Positions 1 through 10,776 of a DNA stretch of 64,000 nucleotides are shown piece by piece (position 1 is the stretch's first letter; every line of letters begins with the position of its first letter). A program made the position numbers and the translations under genes. The stretch is taken from assembly GCA_013339895.1 (NCBI GenBank), contig JABACO010000019.1, forward strand, positions 7,354,466 through 7,418,465, read 5' to 3'. This DNA comes from Ephydatia muelleri. Lineage: Eukaryota; Porifera; Demospongiae; Spongillida; Spongillidae. Below the pieces are notes generated by a model. It was not told the origin of the DNA, did no database searches, and worked only from the letters and a program-made list of their open reading frames with translations.

Positions 1-444
1 TTTCTGCTGCTTTGTAGCCATTATTATGACATGATAAAAAATCCAGGATCCACTTCAGACCTGTAATCACTACAAGTGAATCAGGCATATGAATTTCAAT
101 GATTATGTTTGTCTTCTCATCGTCTCGTGTCTGCCATGAAATCCACTGGGGTAAAACTTGCAAAAAGAGGGAGGGGGCTGGGTGAGAGGAAATAAAATGC
201 TGCCTTGGTTATGGTGGTGTTAAAAGTACAGACACATGCAGGTATATTTCAGGTAGTGTCACACCACTGGCACATATCAAATGCATGCATCCTTTGTTGC
301 CCAGCATTAGGACTTGGGTGGGGAGGGGGAAAGGAGAGTACAGTGTAGGAGTAGCCTTGCCACATTGCTGTGTACTTTAGGCCTGTGCACAGTGCTTTCA
401 GTGGTAATGCAATTTGTCTACTTTGTTTTCTTTTGTATACTCAG
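1..444. other. Intronic or upstream sequence of GSTZ1, nothing recognised
   Basis: The stretch ends in a splice acceptor (TATACTCAG at 436-444) for the first visible GSTZ1 exon. I see no coding exon, repeat array or RNA gene in it. Confidence 0.5.
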
Positions 445-3400
445 AATCTGAAAGTCCTAAAGTATGTTGGTGATGACAAGAAGGCCGAGTGGGCAAGGTA
501 CTGGATAGAAAGAGGCCTTCAAGGTTAGCGAACTGGGTACTCGTGGAGAAGGGCAGGCCAGGAAAGGCCCATCGAGGGTTAGTGGGCAGCTGGGCCCTCA
601 AGATTATAAGGGGTTAATGGTTCCATAGAGAGAGCCCGTTGGGATTAATGGGCAAGGCACATGGGTTGGTAGAGACAGGGCCTTCATGTCTGGTAATTCA
701 TAGAGAACGCCATCCAGGTTGGGACCAGGCAGGTTAGAACCACAGTTTGAGACCTTCAAAGTTGATGGGCAAATAGAGAAAGGATTTTGTTGCTTCTATC
801 ATTGCTATTCTTTTGCTGATGATACAATACATTGGTGTAACATCACCGGAGAATAGTATCTAAACATAAATTGCAACAATACAACTGAAGGACATACACA
901 AAGACACTTTCATTTCTGCATATTACCATTGTGACTGGCTGTTTTGTTCATTATGAGTATAGATCAGCTCTCCTTTTTTAATTTGCGTTTTGTAAATAAA
1001 TTAAATAAAAACATGAGGCGTTGTAAACATTACATGTGTGTGTATGTACTTTAAGTTATATATTGTATAATGTGTGTGTCTTATTAATATGCATGTCTAT
1101 TATTGTTTACTTATGGAATGTTCACAAGACTACAAAAGCAATAGTCAGACACTACTCTTTCGCAGTTGGTAGGCATACAATATCAATAATCAATACAGCT
1201 GTGTCATTCTAAAGTGGACATTTTGCCTTTATCTCTGAAGAAATACATCACTGTCCAATGGCCCAAGGTTCGCCGCAATCCTTTAAATCATCATAAAAGG
1301 AAATATTGCCCTGCAAGTTATCATCAGATCAAAACTGCACTGTTGATTTCAGAGCAACCTTTCTTGTCACTTAACAACCGCGTCCGTGAAATTCGAATGT
1401 TTTTTGGTCGAACATCGTTTTTGGAAAATTAGTCGGAAAATGTCTATTTGCAATACAAACTACATTTTCATGTATCCCAACTCTTTCTAAGATGTACGAT
1501 GCGAATTTTAATGCAATAGGTTGTACGGAGTCGTACCTGTATTGATTTTAAGTCAACCGGTTCGCCCGTTTTCAGTCGTCGGTACACTTTTTTCTTGCAT
1601 AAGTTCAAACACGTCTGATTGCATAAGTAGGCTTCTATAGATACAAAATAAAGACCGAGAATGTTTTAGGCTCAAAAGTGGCCTGGTTATCGCACCACGA
1701 CTGTTTCGTTTCTCTTGTGGGGTACCCAGGCTTAATTTACCTCGTACCCAGATTACTATCTCTTGTGCCCAGACTATTGTTACACACAAAATGTCTCTCG
1801 CTTGTTCAGCTACGCATAAGAAGCCAGTGTGCGACAAGTGTACGGCTGGAACTAAATGTACTAAATGTTGTTTGTGCCAACCGCGTACGCTTGGTCGTCC
1901 AAGAAAGACTAGTGTTGTGATTGGTTCCGAACCGCATCGGGTAAATCCTGTAAGGTCAGCGCGAATCGATACTTGCTCTTTTGCGGACGCCTCTCTCGAG
2001 TCTGTTGTTGAAACTACGCCGGATTTAGTTGAGGATGATAGCGATGGCATCAAATATGCATCGCAAGCGCATGTGCTACAAGTCCTCGAGCTGATGGGGT
2101 GTACTGATGGGCATGAACATAGCGTGCGGCGACTCCCACACATCGACATCCGGTACCAATTACACGATGCAAATGATATCGACGCTGAGAGTATGAAATG
2201 CATTGAGAATGTGTTCTTGAAAGGCATTAAGGCATGGATTAGCATGCTGCTCCCTAATCTCAGGCTGAAATGTGAGGCAGACATGAAGATGTCTTTCAGC
2301 ATCCAGTCAGCTATGGCAGCCATACCGGGTGTCCACGAAAGAACGCAATGCTTTTGAACGGGAATAACATTTGATAGATTGCGTTCTTTCGTGGACACCC
2401 GGTAGAAGTACCTGTGATTGAGAAGGAGGCTCAAAACGAGGCATCATTGGTCAGCATCCCTGTTGACATCCTCTCCACTATACCCACAACCATCTGGGAT
2501 GTTCTAAAGTGTGAGAGAAGATATACATCCATGGATGCAAGGAAGCTTCTAGTTCCTTTAGCTGATGTGCCCCAGGCATATGTTGCATCACTGCTGAAGA
2601 TCAGCAATAAATATGCACTGCGTTTGCTATTTCAAGCCAAGGTTGACAGGCTTTACCTCACATGTGGCGTGAAACTGCAAGAGTATTGTGAAACTCACTC
2701 TCGTGTGCCAAGTGACTCAGTAACATTTGCAGTAAGTTTCATATACAGTGATGATAACATCACTCGTCTAGCATGGGAAGCCAAGAAACGAACTCCTAAT
2801 CGGGACCCGAAATGGAAGGAGTTGAAAAATGTCTATGCAATGAGGTCACTGGTCTTGAAGCAGGATGTTGCTACCATGTACAAGGGGTATGCTGAAAAGA
2901 TGAGCGAAATGATGCCTGGAAAGCGGCCCATTGGAAGGATACTCTTTTACTCTATTGCAAAGCACATTACTGGTGGGGGAAAGATTCAAGAGGCTCGTGC
3001 AGGGGTCGACTACATAAAGGTCAATTTTCACACTGATAACTTTGCCATCATTGACAAAGTTATTGATGTACTTGCCCCACTGTCTGAAATCGACCATGCC
3101 TTGCATAATGAGCTATGTGGGCTCCGCAATAATGTGCACACCTTTCTTGGCTACGGCTATGCTATGCATGTGAGGATGGGTGTAAAGGCATCAGGTGCCA
3201 CTGAACACCATTCCTTCCAGCCTCAAGAACAAGAACACGATGCCCAGCAGTTTGCTGAATACGAAGCCCTTGAGAGATTGATTTCAGAGCCAAATGCATT
3301 TGATGAGCCAGCTACCCAACAGAAATTCGTAAAACAAGTACGAGACCAACTTAACCACTGTGCACAGGCAACAGCAGCTGTGGTAGAGCATGATAATGAT

Positions 3401-6400
3401 TTTGCTACTACACACTCACCACTGTTTGCATTGGACCTTGTGCCCAACAGAATGCCCAATGCAAATCCCAAGCCTGGTGGCCATCTGCAGTGCAATGCCT
3501 GCAGAAGTCCCTTCCTTTTTTTTGATAGGCTAAGGCATGTTGCTCTAGTGAAACTTCACGAGGACCCCACCAGACTGGAAGAGATTGCAGATGTGCTTCT
3601 CACTGTACACCAGTGTGAGCGACGTACCTTCAGGTATATGGCCCATGTAATGCTAGCTGGCCAGCAAGCACATAAAATGAAGCAGGCCGTGTTGGAAATG
3701 GACTCCAGTACAGCGTACATGGTGTTTGAGTTCAAACAAAAGTTTTTAGCTAAAGGTTTTCGCGAGGGAGGCGACTCCTATTATGGTAAGAAGGGTATGC
3801 TGTGGTGGGGAGCTGGAGTGTATATAAAGCCAGACACTGGGCAGGACGACAGAAGCACTGAGTCCCTTGAGGAAAACCATGTGGAAATTGATTTCACAAC
3901 AGAGGTACTACGATTACAGCAGCCATTGGAGATGATGAACACGGGAAATGTGGTGCTGGATGACAATGGTGAAGAAGACAGTGAGTATGAGAAGGAAGAT
4001 GGTGTGTGTGAGGGTGAGGACAATGGTGAGGAGTGTGGCGAGGAGTGTGTGGAAGGTGTAGGGGATGTTGAGGAGGACGATGGTATGAAAGATGACGATA
4101 AAGAAGATAATGAGAAAGAGGGTGAGGATGATGGTGAGGATGAGTGTGCAGAAGGTGTAGGGGATGTTGAGGAGGACGATGGTATGAAAGATGACAATAA
4201 AGAAGATAGTGAGAAAGAGGGTGAGGATGATGGTGAGGATGATGGTGAGGAGGAGTGTGCAGAAGGTGTAGGGGATGTTGAGGATGATGATGGTATGAAA
4301 GATGACGATAAAGAAGATAGTGAGAAAGAGGGTGAGGATGATGGTGAGGAGGAGTGTGCAGAAGGTGTAGGGGATGTTGAGGATGATGATGGTATGAAAG
4401 ATGACGATAAAGAAGATAGTGAGAAAGAGGGTGAGGATGATGGTGAGGAGGAGTGTGCAGAAGGTGTAGGGGATGTTGAGGATGATGATGGTGTGCATGC
4501 CAATCAAGAGGCGGAAGAGGATTATGAGGAAGAAGTAAGTCTTCACTACTTTGACTGCATTGTTCAAGGAGAACAAAAGGCAGATGGCAATATTGTTTTA
4601 TCATGCTTGGAAGCAGCCCTTCATGCATTGAAGAAGAGATTTCCCCACGTTTGTAAGATCATAGTGCAGAGTGATAATGCCAAGAACCTAGCTGGCAGGC
4701 AAACCAAGCTGCTCCTCCCACATGTGTGCTCTGCTGCAGGGCTCAAGTTAATGGCATATTACCACAATGAGGCACAGAGTGGCAAGGACATCTGTGATAC
4801 GCACTTCTCCCATCAGCAAACACAAGTAGATGCATACTTGGTGAAGGGAAGTGGTGGGAGGAAAGTGTCAACACCTAAGCAGCTTGCTGTTGCTCTCATA
4901 GATTCCTCTGTTAGCAACGCAACTATATTGTTATTGAAGCCGGACTTTAAAGCCCCATATCGCTCTGCAGCAATTCCTTCCATACCTGGTATATCTGGAT
5001 TTTATGCAGCCCAGTATGTTACAACTGCGGAAAAGCAACAGATGGTCAGGTTTTATAACTGCCTTGGCCAGAAGGTACCATCTGTCTGTATCCCTATACC
5101 ATCATGTCCTGCCAAATCTTTGATTACCCCAATGGGTACGCAAGGCATCAATTTCACGGGAGTCACTGTGCTTCTAAATAGCGACAGTGAAAACACACGG
5201 ATGCAAGCAAGGAAGGACCAAAATCGATATCGCAGGAGAACAAAGGGGTTGAGCAAGAAAGAAGGGCAACGTTTGAAGAAACAATGTGAGGATGATGAGG
5301 CATTGAAGGCAATACAGGAAGTGTACCCACAATGTGCCGACTGCCTGTATCACTTTAAGTCACAACGTGTCTTAGGTAAGCACATATGTAGTGGACGTAT
5401 GGAGTCTCGTGATGCCCTGACCAATGCAATGAAACATGCCAACAAGCTTTTGGTCAGCATGGACTTCACAGTTGATGGTGCTATTGCCCAAGCTTCTCAC
5501 ATATTTGAGACGAGATACGCAATCTTTGAACCTAACTTTTATGCCGGATGGGCTCACACCCGGAAAAGTATGCATCCAGACCTCACTGCTAGGGTAATCA
5601 GCATTATTCATGATTGCTGGAAGGCCGGAGAGACTAAAGATCTTGGCAAAGTCAAGATATCTGCAGATGGTGTGTTCTCTCGATTAGAAGAGCTGCAATT
5701 GCAGCATGCCATCCGTCTAAGTGAGCTTCCACTTGCAGGAAAAATCAGGGCTGTGTATCAAAGCATCGGTCAGAAGTCCCAGGTAAAAACATCTGCTGGC
5801 CAGAAGCGTGGAAGGCACCAAGAGGAGGGATCAAGTAGTGCAAGCCAGAAAAAGCCCAGGATAGCATATGAAGAAATTGATATGGAAAAGGAACTGACTC
5901 ATTGGAAGAAGTACGAGCTAGAGGTGTACCTAAGTCATCATCACCTGAAGAAAACTGGGAACAAGCCAGAACTAGTGTCTAGAGTTAAAGAACACATGCG
6001 TGCAGCTAGTAACTAACCTGTTTATGTACATGTATGTGTTTAACTTTTACGCGTAAGCTTACACGTAATAAAATTATTGAAATTTGCGCATGAATTATTA
6101 TAATGGTTAGTAATAAAAAATAAGTCTGGAAACGAGGTTGAACTGTCTGAGTGTTAGTTTTCATTGTAGCACGAACGCATGCAGCCAAATTTGTTGCAAA
6201 CCCTACCTATCCGATCGAGGTGAGTATAAGGACGCTGTTTTTGAGCATTGAAAACACCTCAGAAAAATGTGTACCTTTTGCAGAGACGGTCGTACCCTCT
6301 ACACTTTAAACGAATGCAGTTTCCGAAACATAACGAGTTACTATGTATTTATAACGCCAAACTACGTACAGAGGGTTGATCTAACAGGCACGCATGTATA

Positions 6401-9400
6401 AATAGCAATTGCAATCCTTCCGACTAATTTTAGAAAAAGTGAGTTCGACAAAAAATGCTAAAAAAACACTCGAATTTCACGGACGCGGTGTTAAAATCTT
6501 TCTCCTGTCTGCCACATTACTATCAGCAAACAGAGATTTTCTCCCTGAACCTGCAGGGCCAAGCCATCAATTTGTAGCAGGCAGCAGCACTTCCACTGAT
6601 ATAAGTCGCAGCAAAGATGAGTCCATCACTTTGTCCACTCATAGTCAATGTACTAATGAAGAGGCTATAAGATGCTGAACTATATGATTAGGCTCTTCCT
6701 CTGGTGGACAATGGAAGATGCAAAGTCAGAGGTGCACGTCAAAGAAGAGGTTAAGAAAATAAAGGACATGATGATTGCTTGCGGCAGCAGGGTTTTCATT
6801 TGAGTACCAGCAGGAAAATGGCTCTAGTGAGATAATGACTAATTAAAAGACTAATTTGATTGGATCACTGGTAGTAGTGAAACGATACTGATAGGCAAAT
6901 AAGTAGGAGCGTGTCAAAAGTCATTGTCATCTTTCGCGCTACTGATCATATGGGGAGGCTTTTTATCAAATTCTAATCTAAAACTCGCGGCATCCTGAAC
7001 ATAATGTACCTTGGATAAATTGTTGTTTCAATGGTGACATCAGTCAAGTAATTCAAGGCAATAAAAGATGAGGTCTCAGTAAAAACAACTGATGGAAGGC
7101 AAGGGCACATCAAATGAGGCTGGTATTACGCAATTGTAAAGCACTAAATCCCTGACGTCAAGTGGATTTTCTAAGTCTGCTGAGGTAAAACAAGGACAAC
7201 AAAGCACGAGAAATATTTATTTCTGATAATTATAACGATGAGTACAATTCTTCCATTGGAGCAACCTGCAATCAGCAGTCTATCCATTTGTGTGTCACTG
7301 CAATGTGATGATAAGAAAGTTTGTCAATCTCTGCTTTATATTCTTTTCTGAGTACACATGACTATGTAACAGCGTGTTTCAGTGAGATCTCATTCCGTTC
7401 TTAACAGAAATATTGCAATATGGAGAGGGCTGAGAACATGCCCTTGGTTACACCTGCCTAAATTCATATGCAGCTACTGTTAGAAACTTAGAAGCTATAA
7501 GTATCCCATACCCATTCAAGTCCAACTCCGGCTGAAAATGCAATGAATTATCTCACACAATAGAACTTGTAATATCAATATTATCTAACTGAATAAAGAT
7601 ACATTCTACAATTGTTTCCTCAGGCCTTTAGAGCTCTGAGTGGACTTTTATTTGTTTAGCTTTATATTTATCTATCCAGGCGCTTGCATAAAAAAAGCCA
7701 TGCCACTGTGATAACACCCTGACGAAGAGCTCTGACAAGAGAAATGGCATACCGTTTTGCTTGAGACAACAGTGCCCTCCTTAAGCCGATTACATGTCTG
7801 CAACTAAAGGTCTACTCAGAAACAAGGAATCACAAGTTGCAAGTCATACATTGGGTTGCTCCAAGTGTAGGGTAATTAGAAAGCAAGTTGAGCAGTTGAG
7901 CACCAGTAGCGATGGTTCTCAGATGGTGTAATGATCAGAAGAAAATATTTTGGCTAAACCCTTAATTTAGTAGAGTGAAGATGTGCATTTATATGTGAAA
8001 CAAGCTTTACAGGAATGAAGTTCCCAATTCGATGGACGACAACCAACAGCTGTGGATATAGTATGCCAAGTAGCACCGCACCCTATTAAAATGCTCTACC
8101 ATCCCATTGCATTGGCGCCTATATACATTGTTGTATGACTCTTGTTGGTCTGTAGTAGCTTTCCTTCACAAGGTTTGACGTGAATTGCTGACCTTGGTCC
8201 AAGTGTAGCTGTTTTGTCTACCGAGCACCCTATCTCCCGGAATCGCAGGATATAATGTCTCTACTCATTTGTGAAATAATGTGCAACTGCTAATATATCT
8301 CTGCTGCTCTCTTGGGTTTCAGGAAGTGGTCCCATATTATCAACATGCATGGCCTATCCACACTACTGTAGAGTGTAAAGTTAGCTCTCGCTTTCTAAGG
8401 AGACAATTTCATTGGTGCCTATCTGACATGTGTTCTGCACACTGGCCAAATTAACTTTCTCCTGGCCAATAAAAATGCTCTTTAAGGAGATTTCACATCT
8501 TTTCTTTCCCCAGATGCATGGGAATTGTTCCCTCCAGCAAATCCTTAAGGACAGCATACCCTCTAAAGCTTTCCTTCAGAGTGCTCTTATTCCTTATGCA
8601 CAGTGAATCGCAATCTTGTATCAGCAAACTACTACTCCCTCTTCCATGAACTGATATAATCTTTATGCCCTTTCGTGGATGACAGCTGCCAATAAGAGCG
8701 GAGTCATTTTCCAATTAGTGCAGTCTATTTGTCAAGATATACTTTAAGATGAACTTGAGATTAACAAAGGCAGGGAAATCAGCCTTCGAAAAGGTCTTGT
8801 CCTCACTCTTGTCTCTTGTCAGTTGCTTGGGCTTCGTCAGATCTTTTCCCTTTGACTAGTTGAACAGAGTTGTGCTGACGTTTGCACTCATGGGCCCATT
8901 CAAGAGAGTGTCATACTCACCCCTGATGATGTTAAAATAAATCGAAAAAAGCATATATTTTTTTCTAGTTTGGTATCACCGACAATCTTTGCAGCCAAAC
9001 AGTAATGATAGCCATAGCGACGGTCCCGAGTAGAATGGTACAGAGTGTATACCTGTTGTGTTTTTATTCTTTCCTTGCTTCCTCGATTCGCTCGTTCATC
9101 TTGTCTAGCTTTCATGTGAAGGTGAAGTCATACGTCGATGCTGATACGAACAGTAGTTAATCCCACAGACTTGACGCCTCTTTTCAGAGTGATTCGATGA
9201 TGTCGTCTTTTCTAGCAACTTATGTGCTAGATAGCACTTACATTGTTTGGCACATCTGCCACCTCTATGTAGTGCCCACCATTTGAGAGATAACACTGCA
9301 TTACACAGCTGCCATGCATTGTAGGGGGTGAGGGGCGGGGCTCTAGACATACACGAAGGTATGTGCACCCAGGCACTCACACACTCGTCACACTGCACAT

Positions 9401-9804
9401 CACACAGCTGTGCACCACATGCACACATCACCGCTGAACTGTGTGCATCCAATGTAGGTCTGGAGAAACTCCTGGTCAAGACTGCTGGGAAGTATTCTGT
9501 AGGAGATGAGGTGGGTGTGGCTTCATGTTGCCAGAGGTGGGGCAGCAGTGCATCCTAGTTCATGGAGCATAATCTCATTCCAAAATAGGTTACTTTGGCA
9601 GACTTGTGTCTTGTGCCTCAGATGTACAATGCAGTGAGGTAAGGAGACAACAGTGGATGTACCATACAATGATGGTGAGGTCTGCACATAGTTTTCCGGC
9701 CCCCAGTATCCCACAATTGCAAATTATAGTGCCACAAAGAGATAGTGAACTGAAAGAGAATAATGGTTCATAATCTACACGGACAAGGGCAGGGTGTGTT
9801 TGTG

Positions 9805-9837
<33 letters not shown>

Positions 9838-10058
9838 ATAGGGGGTTACAAGATTTTGTCCCAAGTATTAATTATGATTCTTGTACATTACTTTGTGATT
9901 TGGAATGTCAACGAGCCCTTTCCCTGTGCAGATTCAAGGTGGATTTGACTCCATTTCCCACCATCAATCGTGTGACTGCTGCTTTGAAAGAGCTGAGGGT
10001 CTTTCAAGTGTCTGCTCCATCTGAACAGCCAGACTGCCCTCCCGACCTGAAAAACTAG
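445..10058 (+). CDS. GSTZ1: Maleylacetoacetate isomerase / glutathione S-transferase zeta, 3' part
   Basis: Four coding exons read by eye: 445-523, 9458-9510, 9589-9638 and 9932-10058 (TAG at 10056). All junctions are GT-AG and the frame is continuous. The first gives NLKVLKYVGDDKKAEWARYW, followed by an EKLLVKTAGKYSVGDE segment, TLADLCLVPQMYNAVR and FKVDLTPFPTIN. These match the C-terminal all-helical domain of zeta-class GSTs, including the VGDEVTLAD and LVPQ..NA.RF.VDL blocks. The family isomerises maleylacetoacetate to fumarylacetoacetate with glutathione in tyrosine catabolism. The N-terminal thioredoxin-like domain with its Ser/Cys active site lies upstream of the window. The intron 524-9457 is 8.9 kb and holds a DNA transposon and a gypsy remnant, while the other introns are 78 and 293 nt. 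A second intron carries a G30 run. An AATAAA follows at 10132. Identity is secure; function of the whole gene cannot be judged from the 3' half. Confidence 0.9.
1375..1437 (+). repeat. Left terminal inverted repeat of the TTAA transposon
   Basis: It is the inverted partner of 6418-6490. The first 20 bp differ by one indel, then a 9-nt indel and scattered substitutions follow. It is flanked outside by TTAA (1371-1374). Confidence 0.85.
1791..6016 (+). CDS. Putative transposase of the TTAA element, split by a 77-nt intron-like insertion
   Basis: Two open frames, 1791-2357 and 2378-6016, become one frame of about 1,380 residues if 2329-2405 is removed as a GT-AG intron. The N-terminus is Cys-rich (CDKC, CTKCCLC), followed by an AT-hook-like GRPRK. 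A strongly acidic repeated region lies at about residues 520-700 of the long frame. Next comes a stretch with the look of an RNase H-fold nuclease: an SDNAKN motif (near 4668) and NEAQSGKDICD (near 4770), which could supply an Asp and a Glu of a DDE-type site. A Cys-x2-Cys...His-x-Cys finger is at about 5335-5390, and a C-terminal SAP-like DNA-binding motif (KKYELEVYLSHHHLKKTG) at about 5906-5960. The position between matching TIRs argues for the transposase role; catalytic residues are inferred. It could instead be a domesticated or accessory transposon protein. Confidence 0.7.
2325..2402. mobile_element. 78-bp MITE-like insertion with perfect 25-bp TIRs and TA duplication
   Basis: Positions 2325-2349 and 2378-2402 are perfect inverted copies (CCGGGTGTCCACGAAAGAAC... 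inward), separated by a 28-nt loop and flanked by TA on both sides (2323-2324 and 2403-2404). Removing the element plus one TA (80 bp) joins the two transposase frames without a shift. The same segment also contains a GT at 2329-2330 and an AG at 2404-2405 whose removal as a 77-nt intron likewise keeps the frame, adding one proline. The insertion may therefore be tolerated as a new intron. Confidence 0.8.
3955..4495 (+). repeat. Coding minisatellite of acidic repeats in the transposase
   Basis: About five tandem copies of a unit near 100 bp encode runs such as EGVGDVEEDDGMKDDDKED, with embedded Glu/Asp-rich subrepeats. The last copies are nearly identical, indicating recent expansion. The frame stays open throughout. 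Confidence 0.9.
6418..6490 (-). repeat. Right terminal inverted repeat of the TTAA transposon
   Basis: It is the inverted partner of 1375-1437, ending at CGCGGTG followed by the TTAA duplication at 6491-6494. Confidence 0.85.
6495..7890. other. GSTZ1 intron, nothing recognised
   Basis: AT-rich sequence without a long open frame or obvious repeat structure. Parts may be older transposon debris continuous with the gypsy-type remnant that follows. Confidence 0.4.
7900..8720 (-). pseudogene. Decayed Ty3/gypsy-type pol fragment (zinc-binding plus integrase region)
   Basis: Read on the minus strand, broken frames give, in order, family landmarks of an LTR-retrotransposon integrase. First is an MHLGKEKM...KEHFYWPG block from the H2C2 zinc-binding domain (about 8495-8461). 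Next is VDNMGPLPETQE (about 8345-8310), then LHLDQGQQFTSN (about 8209-8170), then QCNGMVEHFNR (about 8112-8080). Stops and frameshifts separate the blocks, so this is a dead remnant. No LTRs were identified. It lies inside the GSTZ1 intron, antisense to that gene. Confidence 0.7.
8721..9457. other. End of the large GSTZ1 intron, nothing recognised
   Basis: No supported gene. It may contain further upstream pol debris near 8750-8900, too eroded to name. The intron ends in an AG at 9456-9457. Confidence 0.4.
9807..9836 (+). repeat. G30 homopolymer
   Basis: Thirty consecutive G in the last GSTZ1 intron (9639-9931). Length may be unreliable in an assembly. Confidence 0.9.
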
Positions 10059-10131
10059 GCACGACGTACAGTTGCTGTTAATGGGAGACTATACATGTAA
10101 TTGTTAGTTGCATAATTGTTTTTTGGTCATT

Positions 10132-10137
10132 AATAAA
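10132..10137 (+). terminator. Polyadenylation signal AATAAA of GSTZ1
   Basis: AATAAA lies 74 nt after the GSTZ1 stop codon and just before the next gene. Confidence 0.6.
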
Positions 10138-10183
10138 TGTTTGCTAACCTACGCTGTGGATTGCATTGGAACCGGACAGTATT

Positions 10184-10671
10184 ATGGCGGTGTCAGCTTC
10201 AGACGGTGACCAGACCATAATCAGCGAAGAATTGGAGATAAGCCTGGAAGAAGTACGCTGCTTTGCATGTATATACTGTGGTGTTTGGTGTCTCCGATCT
10301 GTCCTTATTTACGCTTAGAGTTGGGATGATTCTGATCAGATGATTGTTTGCCAATGTACATGTATTTAAGCTTCGTGCGCCATTTCACTACAACATGTGC
10401 ATATCAATCTAGTTCTCTTCATTCCACATGCGCGTCGTAAACGACTTGACCTTTCCCGACGCTATCTCCCTCTCTGCCCCTCGAATATCCGGCGCAGCTA
10501 ACCTCGTCCCTTATTGAAGTGTATCAGAGTTTGTCTCCATTGCTGGAAGAAGCTAACAGCCTCACAGCTGCTGTCAGCGAACACGCTCAATTCCTTTGTG
10601 CACTACACAACTTTGTGAGCAGAGGAGCCAGTCGAGACGCAGGGCGAACTGAAGAAGAGGCGGCCACATAG
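10184..10671 (+). CDS. Small two-exon gene, unrecognised 80-residue protein
   Basis: Exon 1 is 10184-10252 (ATG GCG GTG..., phase 0, donor GTACGC). Exon 2 is 10498-10671 (acceptor GGCGCAG, stop TAG at 10669). The product begins MAVSASDGDQTIISEELEI and continues with a Leu/Glu/Ala-rich segment (YQSLSPLLEEANSLTAAVSE) that looks like one or two amphipathic helices or a short coiled coil. It ends in a charged tail with EEEAAT. There is no signal peptide or membrane segment. It starts 126 nt after the GSTZ1 stop and ends 106 nt before the TMEM184C start codon, all on the same strand. It could be a small subunit of a larger complex; I do not recognise the family. An alternative is that these are 5' exons of an alternative TMEM184C transcript, but exon 2 has its own stop. 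Confidence 0.55.
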
Positions 10672-10776
10672 TATTAGCGCTAGAAGGCGTACTGCTACTG
10701 TTGTATGACGTTAGGCTGTCCTTGTAACTCAGTAAACTATTTCGTTCACTACCGTACAGTACAATATCAAACAAAG

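Larger units (their letters stand above)
1375..6490 (+). mobile_element. Complete 5.1-kb DNA transposon with TIRs and TTAA target duplication
   Basis: TTAA occurs at 1371-1374 and again at 6491-6494. Immediately inside, the left end reads CAACCGCGTCCGTGAAATTC and the right end, reverse complemented, reads CACCGCGTCCGTGAAATTCG. The inverted similarity continues with small indels for about 65-73 bp on each side, through a shared ATTAGTCGGAA. Between the ends lies one large gene (1791-6016) on the plus strand. TTAA duplications are known from the piggyBac and Kolobok superfamilies; I cannot assign this element to either from the protein alone. It sits inside the large GSTZ1 intron. The closely similar ends and long open frame suggest a fairly recent insertion. 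Confidence 0.85.

Noticed and set aside
1214-1432. 72-residue frame at the left transposon border
   Set aside because: It spans the TTAA junction and shows no domain or splice context.
3781-4628. Ser/Pro- or His-rich minus-strand frames of 220-244 residues
   Set aside because: They are shadows of the acidic coding repeats on the plus strand.
6409-6678. 89-residue frame after the transposase
   Set aside because: It crosses the right terminal inverted repeat and its TTAA border, so it is half transposon end and half intron.
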